A stretch of DNA of 39,616 bases from JAGMES01 sp023128035. GTDB lineage: Bacteria > Bacillota > Halanaerobiia > DY22613. The stretch covers positions 1 through 39,616 of the forward strand of contig DAOVRZ010000048.1 of the NCBI GenBank assembly GCA_030627905.1, given 5' to 3'. The number at the start of each line of letters is the position of its first letter. The first letter of the stretch is position 1. A program made the translations under genes and the position numbers. Below the pieces are notes generated by a model. The model ran no database searches, was not told where the DNA came from, and saw only the letters and a list, made by a program, of their open reading frames with translations. This document shows positions 1 through 7,480 of this stretch, one piece after another.

Positions 1-1
1 A

Positions 2-256
2 AATAAGGATTATAAGGAAGTAAATCGAACATTATATGGTATGGCTCTGTATTACTATCAATCAGGAAATTATAGCATGGCTTATAATTATGCTGATTTT
101 ACATATAAGAAAGATTCTGTTGATTTAAGTAGTTTAGAATTGCTCTACGAACTAACATTACTGCAATATATAATTGCACGTAAAAATGGCAACGATGTTG
201 ACTATATACAATATAAAAGCGAGAATGACAAATATAGAGGAAAAATTTTGGGATAG
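2..256 (+). CDS. C-terminal part of a TPR-like helical protein (partial)
   Basis: The reading frame is already open at base 2, so the gene begins upstream of the window; an ATG at 41 is internal. The visible 84 residues are helical and rich in Tyr, with a pair of aromatic/alanine helices (LYGMALYYYQSGNYSMAYNY) typical of tetratricopeptide repeats. The end of an XRE/TPR peptide-sensing (RRNPP-type) regulator would look like this, but the DNA-binding half is not visible, so that is inference. It converges with the ABC exporter on the other strand and shares a bidirectional terminator with it. A regulator of this type beside a small peptide gene and an exporter would fit a peptide-signalling locus. 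The TPR-like nature is moderately supported; the specific function is not established. Confidence 0.55.
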   Translation, partial: NKDYKEVNRTLYGMALYYYQSGNYSMAYNYADFTYKKDSVDLSSLELLYELTLLQYIIARKNGNDVDYIQYKSENDKYRGKILG

Positions 257-273
257 ATTTTAATAACTAAATG

Positions 274-345
274 AAACCCCCTTAGAGTAGACGTTGTATA
301 CAGAAAAAACTTCTGAGTTACAATCTACTTTAAGAGGGTTTTTCT
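274..345. terminator. Bidirectional terminator between convergent genes
   Basis: The arms AAACCCCCTTAGAGTAGA and TCTACTTTAAGAGGGTTT form a long imperfect stem, with an inner TTGTA/TACAA pairing. A T-run follows on the plus strand. It sits between the TPR-like gene and the convergent ABC exporter and can serve both. Confidence 0.75.
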
Positions 346-368
346 CTTTACAAATGTATGTTTCTTTC

Positions 369-2069
369 TTATGCAGTTTGTGAGATTATTTTATGTGCCA
401 TCTCAAAGTCTGGCGAGTTAGTTAGATTATAGAAACCAACAATCTTACCGTTGTCCAAGTGGATGACCTTATTACAGATGCCTAAAAATGCAGGACGGTG
501 AGAAACTGCTATGAGGGTTTTATCTTTAAGATATTTTTCAAGATTAGTAATAATTTCATTCTCAATTGCCGAATCTAATGAGGAAGTTGCTTCATCTAAG
601 AGTACCAGATCTGTTTCACGAATTAAAGTACGTGCAAGGCAAATACGTTGCCGTTCACCTCCAGAGAGATTTAAGCCCAGTTCGGAAATTTGTCGGTTGA
701 AGCCATCTGGAGTACCCTTGATTAATGGTATAAGATTGGCTAAATTGGCAACTTTTTTTACACGTTCAATATTTACATCTTTACCGAAGGTAATGTTATT
801 TTCAATTGTATCATCGAAGAGAAAATGATTTTGCTCTAACAGAGTAATATGAGAATACAGCGAATCTTTTTTTATCTGGCTTAAATTGTGATCGTTGAGA
901 ATAATTTCACCTGTTTTCGGACTATATAATTTCATTATCAGATTTAATAATGTGCTTTTTCCACTTCCACTTTGACCAACAATCAAAACCCTATCGCCTT
1001 TTTCAATTTTAAAATTAATATTAGATAAGACAGGTTTATTATCTTGATATGCGAAATTGACATTTTTAAATTTAATTCCTGTAAATTCCTTAATTTCTAA
1101 AGTTCCTTTATCCTCTACGTCATCATTGTCCATAAAGCCCAGAACACGGTCACACATTCCGAGAGTATTTTGCAAATTTAGGTTGTAGTCGGACAAATTT
1201 TTGATCGGTTCATAAAGACATCCAAGATACGTATAGAAGGCAATCAATGTACCAAAAGAAATATCTTTTTGGAAAACGAGAAAACCGCCATATAATAAAA
1301 TAACTACTGGTAATATAGATAATATTAATCCAGTAATACCGTTACCACATACGTAATAAAAAAGGTTTTTACAGACATAAAATAAATGGTTATCGAGAAC
1401 CTTATTAAAAGTGTTGACCATGTATTTCTCTCTTTTAAATAATTTAATTGTTCTAACACCAAGAATTTTTTCTTGAGCGTCTTTCATCACTTTAGAGTAA
1501 TGAATTCGTTCCTTTTCACTGCTTTCTTGTAATCTGTAGTTAATTAAAGTAAATAAAATATAATATGTTGGAATAAAGAATAGTACAATGATTGCTAACT
1601 TAACTTGTAAGAAACAAAGTAACGTCATAGAAACAATTACCTGAAAAAGGTTGGCAAATAACATGGCTTGTCCAATAGCCCCCTGCTGGGCAACAATAAT
1701 TACATCATCTAATGTTTTCGCAATAATTTCGCCCACACTGTTTTCTTGGAAAAACTTAATAGGTTTTTTTAAAGCACTACCAAACATTTTTAAACGTAAG
1801 TAATTGATGGCTTGATACCTTAACCGATGCCAACGGTAGTTCTGGAAAAGATCGACTCCCATATTAACTAAAGTAACAGCTAAAATAATTAAACCTGAGT
1901 GTAGTACAAGCTGCCAATCTTGACCATCTGTAATAGCATTGATCAGGTTTTTCACCTGAAGGGGAATATATGCTGTTAACAAGACATTAATAATAATTAA
2001 AAAGCATAAAAAAATTTGTTCTTTGCGAAAAATTCTAAAAGTTTGATAAACTTTGCTGATTTGTTTCAT
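369..2069 (-). CDS. ABC exporter, fused transmembrane and ATPase domains
   Basis: This 566-residue half-transporter resembles the MsbA/LmrA class of type IV ABC exporters. An N-terminal membrane domain of about six helices (roughly residues 15-310) is followed by an ATP-binding domain with Walker A GQSGSGKS, signature LSGGERQR, Walker B LVLLDEA and the H-loop SHR. All ATPase motifs are intact, so it should be active as a homodimer. There is no N-terminal C39 peptidase domain, so it would not cleave a leader itself. The start ATG overlaps the stop of an upstream reading frame (ATGA), with GAGAGGGA as the ribosome site, showing translational coupling. Upstream in the same transcript is a 28-codon peptide gene, so peptide export or immunity is the best guess. 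A general lipid or drug exporter is the alternative. Confidence 0.85.
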   Translation of the reverse strand: MKQISKVYQTFRIFRKEQIFLCFLIIINVLLTAYIPLQVKNLINAITDGQDWQLVLHSGLIILAVTLVNMGVDLFQNYRWHRLRYQAINYLRLKMFGSALKKPIKFFQENSVGEIIAKTLDDVIIVAQQGAIGQAMLFANLFQVIVSMTLLCFLQVKLAIIVLFFIPTYYILFTLINYRLQESSEKERIHYSKVMKDAQEKILGVRTIKLFKREKYMVNTFNKVLDNHLFYVCKNLFYYVCGNGITGLILSILPVVILLYGGFLVFQKDISFGTLIAFYTYLGCLYEPIKNLSDYNLNLQNTLGMCDRVLGFMDNDDVEDKGTLEIKEFTGIKFKNVNFAYQDNKPVLSNINFKIEKGDRVLIVGQSGSGKSTLLNLIMKLYSPKTGEIILNDHNLSQIKKDSLYSHITLLEQNHFLFDDTIENNITFGKDVNIERVKKVANLANLIPLIKGTPDGFNRQISELGLNLSGGERQRICLARTLIRETDLVLLDEATSSLDSAIENEIITNLEKYLKDKTLIAVSHRPAFLGICNKVIHLDNGKIVGFYNLTNSPDFEMAHKIISQTA

Positions 2070-2236
2070 ATCAGTTCCCTCTCTATAAATGATTTTTCAT
2101 GTAAAAAATCAATTAATTTTTTACAGTCATTAATTAATTGTTCATCAGATTCTCTTTTTACATCGCTTTCATTTATATGTAATATCCCATTTTATTGAAA
2201 GCCCCATCATTTCATCTCCCATTCGTTTTAATAATA
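2066..2236 (-). pseudogene. Broken reading frame, possible PqqD/RRE-like remnant
   Basis: Between the small peptide gene and the ABC exporter the minus strand carries coding-like sequence in two frames. The last 41 codons (2191-2066) are open, contain no canonical start, and end by overlapping the exporter start. They read DEQLINDCKKLIDFLHEKSF near the end. That resembles the closing helix of PqqD-like RiPP recognition elements, which commonly finish with an acidic pair followed by an 'FLEELLEKGLI'-type helix. The preceding piece, in another frame, includes MGDEMMGLSIK. A frameshifted remnant of a peptide-maturation gene is the simplest reading. The RRE assignment rests on a short similarity recalled from the family and is tentative. 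Confidence 0.35.
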
Positions 2237-2323
2237 TTAAGTTTGTTTGACTTTGCAGTTATTGAAACAAGTATTGCCTAAGGTTGAATAACCTTTATCG
2301 ATTGAGAATAACCCGAATTTCAT
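2237..2323 (-). CDS. 28-residue Cys-containing peptide, possible RiPP or signal peptide
   Basis: The open frame has an ATG at 2323 preceded by AAGAGGTGAT at good spacing and lies about 40 bases downstream of a near-consensus promoter. The peptide begins MKFGLFSIDKGY and ends with a CFNNCK segment, so it carries two cysteines four residues apart and a Gly/Ser/Thr-rich middle (GYSTLGNT). It is followed in the same direction by a broken frame and an intact ABC exporter. The short length, promoter, ribosome site and exporter favour a secreted or modified peptide (bacteriocin, RiPP precursor or pheromone). No known precursor family is recognised. It may instead be the truncated start of a longer decayed gene, since coding-like sequence continues in another frame after its stop. 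Confidence 0.5.
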   Translation of the reverse strand: MKFGLFSIDKGYSTLGNTCFNNCKVKQT

Positions 2324-2368
2324 ATAATCACCTCTTATAGAAATAAATAAAAATAAACTTATATGCAT

Positions 2369-2397
2369 ACTATATCATAATGAATATTTTTTGTCAA
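2369..2397 (-). promoter_or_regulatory. Sigma-A promoter of the peptide/exporter operon
   Basis: On the minus strand there is a perfect TTGACA (2397-2392), a 17-base spacer and TATAGT (2374-2369). It points at the peptide gene that starts at 2323. Confidence 0.8.
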
Positions 2398-2816
2398 TAA
2401 AAAGAAAATTAGATTGTTTCAACATATAACAACACACAAAAATAAACAATTAATAATATAAATAAGTTTTCCAGAATTAGTTAGCTTTCATCAAAATATT
2501 ATAGAAAAAAGTGTTGACAAACTGATGAAATGATTAGCCCACAAAAGGCCTGAAATTAGTTACTTTTATAGAAAATATGATATAATGGTGTTAATGTGAG
2601 ATTTGTAAAGGCTTTAAATAAATCAAACAAAGAGATAATTCCTGAAAATTGCAAAGCATACTTAAAAAGAAGAACATAAAAATGAAATGATTTATCGCAC
2701 TAAAGATAACGAATCTGAATCAAAGTTGGAGACATTATTGAAACACACACCTTACTTAAGTAAAAAGTATATCACTGGTAATAAGAACTAAAATTTCAAG
2801 GAGGAGAAATTATATT
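2398..2816. other. Long AT-rich gap with only tiny open frames
   Basis: No convincing gene is seen. A TATAAT at 2581-2586 with a weak -35 precedes two tiny plus-strand frames: about 27 codons from a GTG near 2594, and 34 codons at 2687-2791 that read MIYRTKDNESESKLETLL at the start. Neither has a good ribosome site; they could be remnants of a lost gene. A consensus TTGACA within AAAAAAGTGTTGACAAACT (about 2505-2523) recurs almost exactly at the tRNA promoter (3694-3711) but here has no -10 at the right distance. Confidence 0.4.
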
Positions 2817-3623
2817 ATGAAAAAAACTGTTTTAATTATAACTATTGGCATTGTTTTAATTATGAGTTTTGGAGTATATGCTGAAAAGGTTGTATCAAAG
2901 TATGGTGTTATAGAAAGAAATGATTGGAATATATATGATAATGATTCTAACAGATTTGATAGTCTAGAAGAATTTCTTGCAGAGGTAGATTATTATGTTG
3001 AGGAAATTATAAATTATCTTAACATCAAGTTTGATAAAAAGGTTTTATTTACTTTTGAAGAAGGCTTTGGTACGAGAGCAGATTATATTTATTGTAGAGT
3101 AACGTTGGGAGTGCTTTTGTTTGAAAATGATATGCTTCCTATAGCTCATGAGATTACTCATATTTTAGCACCTTCATCAAATGATAGTTTGAGTGAAGGA
3201 TTGGCCGAATATATGCAAGATAAATTTGGAAAAACTCCAAGTGATACTTCTTTAGGGTTTCCAATTAACTCATTAGCAAAAGAACTTTTTGAAAATATTG
3301 ATGCAAATATGGTAGATGGTATTGTGAATGGAGGGATAATGGTTAAGTATATGGACTATAATGAAATATTTAATTTTTATCTATTTAGTTATTCTTTTGT
3401 AACATATTTAATTGATCAGTATGGGATTGAAAAATTTATGAATTTTTACGAAAGTGATGGGTATATTCAGTATCAAAGTCTTTTTGGAAAGAATGAAGAA
3501 AAGATGAAAAAAGAGTGGGTAAATTTCTTAAAAGATCAAACTTCATTAGATTTGGAAGAATGGAAGAACAAAAAAAGAGAGATACTATATAAATATAAAA
3601 AAATAATGGAAAATAAACAATAA
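2817..3623 (+). CDS. Secreted gluzincin-type zinc metalloprotease
   Basis: The 268-residue protein starts with a signal peptide (MKKT, then a hydrophobic stretch ending FGVYA at about residue 22). Around residue 111 it has AHEITH, a match to the HEXXH zinc site. About 20 residues later comes SLSEGLAEY, whose glutamate would be the third zinc ligand of the gluzincin (peptidase MA) clan. It should therefore be an exported zinc peptidase of the small 'peptidase MA-like' type; the substrate is unknown. The rest is charged and helical with no anchor. The start has AAGGAGGAG at good spacing. It stands alone between a long empty gap and the tRNA pair. The catalytic motif is clear; the biological role is not. 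Confidence 0.75.
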   Translation: MKKTVLIITIGIVLIMSFGVYAEKVVSKYGVIERNDWNIYDNDSNRFDSLEEFLAEVDYYVEEIINYLNIKFDKKVLFTFEEGFGTRADYIYCRVTLGVLLFENDMLPIAHEITHILAPSSNDSLSEGLAEYMQDKFGKTPSDTSLGFPINSLAKELFENIDANMVDGIVNGGIMVKYMDYNEIFNFYLFSYSFVTYLIDQYGIEKFMNFYESDGYIQYQSLFGKNEEKMKKEWVNFLKDQTSLDLEEWKNKKREILYKYKKIMENKQ

Positions 3624-3700
3624 ACAAACTCTTAACTAAAAATTATTTTTTTTAAAATTGAATTTTAATCGTTTCTTAATCAAAATGTGTTAAAAAAGTG

Positions 3701-3728
3701 TTGACAAACTTATAAAAGTGTATATAAT
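3701..3728 (+). promoter_or_regulatory. Promoter of the tRNA pair
   Basis: TTGACA at 3701-3706, a 16-base spacer and TATAAT at 3723-3728, about 70 bases before tRNA-Arg. This is close to the sigma-A consensus. Confidence 0.8.
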
Positions 3729-3797
3729 AATAAGAGGTGGGGAGCGGTAATTCGTTTGTTAGAAAACTTAAAAATCCGTTAGCCATGTTGATAATAT

Positions 3798-3874
<77 letters not shown>

Positions 3875-3878
3875 TTAT

Positions 3879-3956
3879 GGTGGGTGTAGCTCAGTTGGTT
3901 AGAGCGCAGGATTGTGGCTCCTGAGGCCGTGGGTTCGAATCCCATCACTCACCCCA
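3879..3956 (+). tRNA. tRNA-His (anticodon GTG)
   Basis: The acceptor GTGGGTG pairs with CACTCAC and has the extra 5' G (3879) opposite discriminator C, as expected for histidine. The anticodon loop TTGTGGC gives GTG, and CCA is encoded. It is four bases after tRNA-Arg, so both share one transcript. Confidence 0.95.
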
Positions 3957-3973
3957 TATTGTAAGTACACGAG

Positions 3974-4003
3974 CCTCGGTTTAAAAACCGAGGATTGTTT
4001 TAT
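3974..4003 (+). terminator. Terminator after the tRNA pair
   Basis: CCTCGGTTT pairs with AAACCGAGG around an AA loop, followed by a short T-rich tract. Confidence 0.8.
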
Positions 4004-4145
4004 TATCAGAAAAAATGTATTTTCTAAATCTAAATAGTATATTTACATAAGCAGGAAATATACTATGGTTGTAGAATTTATTTATAGTGGTTTTTAATGC
4101 AATTTTTTAGAAAAGATACATAGAATTAAATAAGGGGGCAGTTAA

Positions 4146-5432
4146 ATGAAAGTTAGTCATGAAAGATTAGAAGGAAGTCAAGTAATTCTTAAAGTGGAAG
4201 TGGATGTTGAAAAAGTTTCTGCAGCATTGGACAAAGCTTATAAAAAAGTTGCAAAAGAAGTAAAGATTCCTGGCTTTAGAAAAGGTCGTGTTCCACGTAA
4301 AATGTTAGAAGCCAGATTTGGTGTAGAAGTTCTTTATCAAGATGCTTTAGATATTTTGTTACCTGAAGCTTATTCTGATGCAGTAGTTGAATCAGGTATT
4401 GATACAATTGATACTCCAGAAGTTGAAGATGTTAACATTGAAGCTGGTCAACCATGTACTTTTACAGCAAGAGTACTTGTTAAACCAGAGGTGACATTAG
4501 GTCAATACACAGATCTTGAATTAGAGAAAGAAGAAATTGCAGTAACTGATGAAGAAATAAATAGTGAGTTAGAGTTATTGCAACAACGTCATACTCAATT
4601 AAAAACCATAGAACGGACTACAGTTGAGAAAGGTGACTTTGCTATTATTGATTTTGAAGGATTTATTGATGGTGAGCCATTTGAAGGTGGCGCTGGTCAA
4701 GAATATTCTTTAGAGATTGGTTCTAACTCTTTTATTCCAGGTTTTGAAGAACAATTGATTGGTGTAAATGCTGGTGAAGAAGTAGAAGTTAATGTTTCTT
4801 TCCCAGAAGATTATCATGCTGAACAGTTCGCTGGTAAATCTACAGTTTTTAAAGTAACTGTAAAAGAGATCAAAGTAAAAGATGTTCCAGAATTAACTGA
4901 TGACTTCGCAAAAGATGCTAGTGAATTTGAAACATTGGATGAATTAAAGGCCGATACTAAGAATAGACTAGAAGTGAACGCAAAAGAACAAGCTAAAAGA
5001 GAATTTGAAAATAAGGTAATCGATACTGTGGCTGCAAATTCTGAGATTGATATTCCAGAAAAAATGGTTGAAGATGAATTGAATCAAATGCAACAGAATA
5101 TGTCCTATAGTCTTCAGCAACAAGGAATTCCATTTGAAAAGTTTTTAGAGTATACTGGTTCTAATATTGAACAATGGAAAGAACAAAATAATGCGGAGGC
5201 CGAAAAAAGAGTAGGCGTTAACCTGACTTTGGAAGCAGTTGCCGAAAAAGAAGGTATTGAACTTACAGATGACGAAATAGATAGTAAGATTCAAGAATTA
5301 GCTGAAAAAAATAATCAAGATCCGAAACAATTAAAACAAAACTTGTCGTTACAAGGTGGGTTAGATAATTTAACTTATGGTATGACTATGGAAAAAGTTA
5401 TTGATTTCTTGCTAGAAAAGAACAAGAAATAG
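4146..5432 (+). CDS. tig: Trigger factor, ribosome-bound chaperone and PPIase
   Basis: At 428 residues it has the normal trigger-factor length. The N-terminal ribosome-binding domain carries the signature GFRKGRVPRKMLEARFG (about residues 43-59). The FKBP-type prolyl isomerase domain (about 160-245) begins EKGDFAIIDFEGFIDGEPFEGG. The C-terminal helical arms complete the chaperone cradle. It binds the ribosome exit tunnel near L23 and shields nascent chains. The ATG follows AAGGGGG. It is the first gene of the quality-control block; tig-clpP-clpX is a common order in bacteria, coupling folding to proteolysis. A GCAGGA-type repeat lies in its leader at about 4051. Confidence 0.97.
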   Translation: MKVSHERLEGSQVILKVEVDVEKVSAALDKAYKKVAKEVKIPGFRKGRVPRKMLEARFGVEVLYQDALDILLPEAYSDAVVESGIDTIDTPEVEDVNIEAGQPCTFTARVLVKPEVTLGQYTDLELEKEEIAVTDEEINSELELLQQRHTQLKTIERTTVEKGDFAIIDFEGFIDGEPFEGGAGQEYSLEIGSNSFIPGFEEQLIGVNAGEEVEVNVSFPEDYHAEQFAGKSTVFKVTVKEIKVKDVPELTDDFAKDASEFETLDELKADTKNRLEVNAKEQAKREFENKVIDTVAANSEIDIPEKMVEDELNQMQQNMSYSLQQQGIPFEKFLEYTGSNIEQWKEQNNAEAEKRVGVNLTLEAVAEKEGIELTDDEIDSKIQELAEKNNQDPKQLKQNLSLQGGLDNLTYGMTMEKVIDFLLEKNKK

Positions 5433-5483
5433 GTTTAAATCACGTATTTTTTGGGTATGATGAATCTTGAGAGGAGGAGTAAT

Positions 5484-6080
5484 ATGGCTTTAGTACCTAT
5501 TGTTGTGGAGCAAACGAGTCGTGGTGAACGTTCCTATGATATATATTCCCGTTTGCTTAAGGATCGGATTGTTTTTTTGGGGTCAGAGGTAAATGATCAG
5601 GTTGCCAATTTGATTATTGCTCAATTTCTGTTTTTAGAAGCAGAGGATCCAGACAAAGATATTCACTTTTACATTAATAGTCCTGGTGGTTCAGTTACTG
5701 CAGCTCTAGCTATGTATGATACAATGCAATATATCAAATCAGATGTTTCAACTATCTGTATGGGTCAAGCTGCTAGTGCTGGTGCACTTTTGCTTTCTGC
5801 GGGGGCACATGGAAAGCGTTTCGCTCTTCCTTATTCTCGGATAATGATTCATCAACCTGCAGGTGGAGCATCCGGGAAAGCTACTGATGCAGAAATTATG
5901 ATTAAAGAATTATTAAGACTCAAACATATTCTAAATGATATTTTAGCAAAACATACAAATAAACCTTTTGATAAAGTCGCGCAAGATGTTGAAAGAGACT
6001 TTTTCATGTCTGCAGAAGAAGCAAAAGAGTATGGTCTTATTGATAAAATTATCAGCCGCCAGGATGAACTCAAGGGGTAA
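5484..6080 (+). CDS. clpP: ATP-dependent Clp protease proteolytic subunit
   Basis: This 198-residue serine peptidase forms the tetradecameric chamber fed by ClpX or ClpC. The catalytic serine (about residue 98) lies in GQAASAGALLLSAG, the histidine (about 123) in MIHQP, and the aspartate about 50 residues later. The substrate-binding NSPGGSV motif is present. The ATG at 5484 is chosen because GAGGAGG lies eight bases before it and the product MALVPIVVEQTSRGE begins like ClpP. An earlier ATG at 5451 would add 11 unrelated residues. It lies 51 bases after tig and 20 before clpX, consistent with one operon. Confidence 0.97.
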   Translation: MALVPIVVEQTSRGERSYDIYSRLLKDRIVFLGSEVNDQVANLIIAQFLFLEAEDPDKDIHFYINSPGGSVTAALAMYDTMQYIKSDVSTICMGQAASAGALLLSAGAHGKRFALPYSRIMIHQPAGGASGKATDAEIMIKELLRLKHILNDILAKHTNKPFDKVAQDVERDFFMSAEEAKEYGLIDKIISRQDELKG

Positions 6081-6100
6081 TTTTTTAAAGAGGTGATATA

Positions 6101-7348
6101 ATGTTCAAGTTTGGGGATGAGAAAGGCCAGCTCAAATGCTCATTTTGTGGGAAGATTCAGGATCAGGTGAAGAAATTAGTCGCTGGCCCTGGAGTGTATA
6201 TTTGTGATGAATGTATAGAGTTGTGTAATGAGATTATTGAGGAAGAATTTAGCGATGAAATGGATCTTGGGCTTCAAAATGTGCCTAAGCCAAAAGAGAT
6301 CAAGTCTATTCTAGATCAGTATGTTATTGGTCAGGAAAAAGCAAAGAGATCTTTATCAGTAGCAGTATATAATCATTATAAAAGGGTCAATTCAAGTCTA
6401 AAAGTAGAAGATATAGAATTACAAAAGAGTAATATTTTATTGATTGGACCAACTGGTTCTGGTAAAACATTATTAGCTCAGACTCTAGCTCGGATTTTGG
6501 ATGTACCTTTTGCAATCACCGATGCAACTTCTTTAACAGAAGCAGGGTATGTAGGTGAAGATGTAGAAAATATCTTGCTAAAATTGATTCAGGCTGCTGA
6601 TTATGATATTGAGAAAGCAGAACGTGGTATAATATATATCGACGAAATCGATAAAATTGCACGCAAATCAGAAAATCCATCGATTACAAGGGATGTTTCT
6701 GGAGAAGGTGTTCAGCAAGCTTTACTTAAAATTCTTGAAGGAACCGTAGCCAGTGTTCCACCTCAAGGTGGTCGCAAACACCCCCATCAGGAATTTATCC
6801 AACTTGATACAACTAATATTCTTTTCATCTGTGGTGGTGCCTTTGATGGGTTAGAAAAAATGATCAAATCACGTACAAATAATAAGGTGTTAGGCTTTGG
6901 AGCTGATATTAAAAGTAAGTTACAGGAAAAGGTGGGAGACCTTCTTATCCAAATTTTACCTCAGGATCTCTTGAAATTTGGTCTAATTCCTGAATTTGTT
7001 GGTCGTTTACCAATTCTTGTTACCTTACATGAATTAGTAGAAGATGACTTGATTCGTATCTTAACTGAACCTAAAAATGCTCTGAGTAAACAATATGAAA
7101 GATTCTTCATGTTAGATGATGTAGAATTAGAATTTAATGAAGCATCTCTGCGGGGTATTGCAAAAAAAGCTATAGAAAGAAAAACTGGTGCAAGAGGTCT
7201 TCGTGCTATCCTTGAAGACATTCTTTTGGATATTATGTATGAAATTCCTTCCGATGAAGATATTCAAAAGGTAATTATTACCCAGGATGTAGTTGAAAAG
7301 AAATTGCCTCCAAGAGTCATTAGTTCTGAAAAGGAAGAAACTGCATAA
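6101..7348 (+). CDS. clpX: ClpX, AAA+ unfoldase of the ClpXP protease
   Basis: At 415 residues it is a standard ClpX. The N-terminal zinc-binding dimerisation domain has cysteines 13, 16, 35 and 38 (CSFC and CDEC). The AAA+ module has Walker A GPTGSGKT (about 116-123), Walker B IIYIDEIDKI, the sensor/arginine region and the GYVGEDVE pore-associated segment. ClpX recognises tagged substrates, unfolds them with ATP and passes them to ClpP. The start has AGAGGTGAT upstream. It lies 20 bases after clpP and is closed by a strong terminator at 7361. Confidence 0.97.
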   Translation: MFKFGDEKGQLKCSFCGKIQDQVKKLVAGPGVYICDECIELCNEIIEEEFSDEMDLGLQNVPKPKEIKSILDQYVIGQEKAKRSLSVAVYNHYKRVNSSLKVEDIELQKSNILLIGPTGSGKTLLAQTLARILDVPFAITDATSLTEAGYVGEDVENILLKLIQAADYDIEKAERGIIYIDEIDKIARKSENPSITRDVSGEGVQQALLKILEGTVASVPPQGGRKHPHQEFIQLDTTNILFICGGAFDGLEKMIKSRTNNKVLGFGADIKSKLQEKVGDLLIQILPQDLLKFGLIPEFVGRLPILVTLHELVEDDLIRILTEPKNALSKQYERFFMLDDVELEFNEASLRGIAKKAIERKTGARGLRAILEDILLDIMYEIPSDEDIQKVIITQDVVEKKLPPRVISSEKEETA

Positions 7349-7360
7349 CACTCGTTTTTT

Positions 7361-7395
7361 AAACCTGTGGACTAAGTCCACAGGTTTATTTTTAT
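7361..7395 (+). terminator. Terminator of tig-clpP-clpX
   Basis: AAACCTGTGGACT pairs with AGTCCACAGGTTT, followed by ATTTTTA. It ends the operon before lonB. Confidence 0.9.
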
Positions 7396-7480
7396 AAAAG
7401 AAGGATGAACAACTTCTTGGCAGGTTATACTACCTTTAGATAGAGACGTGCATAGCGCAACTAAAGGGAGGTACGATTTA

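Noticed and set aside
2505..2523. AAAAAAGTGTTGACAAACT as a promoter
   Set aside because: The -35 is perfect, but no -10 lies 16-18 bases downstream (GCCCAC there); the working copy is at the tRNAs (3694-3711).
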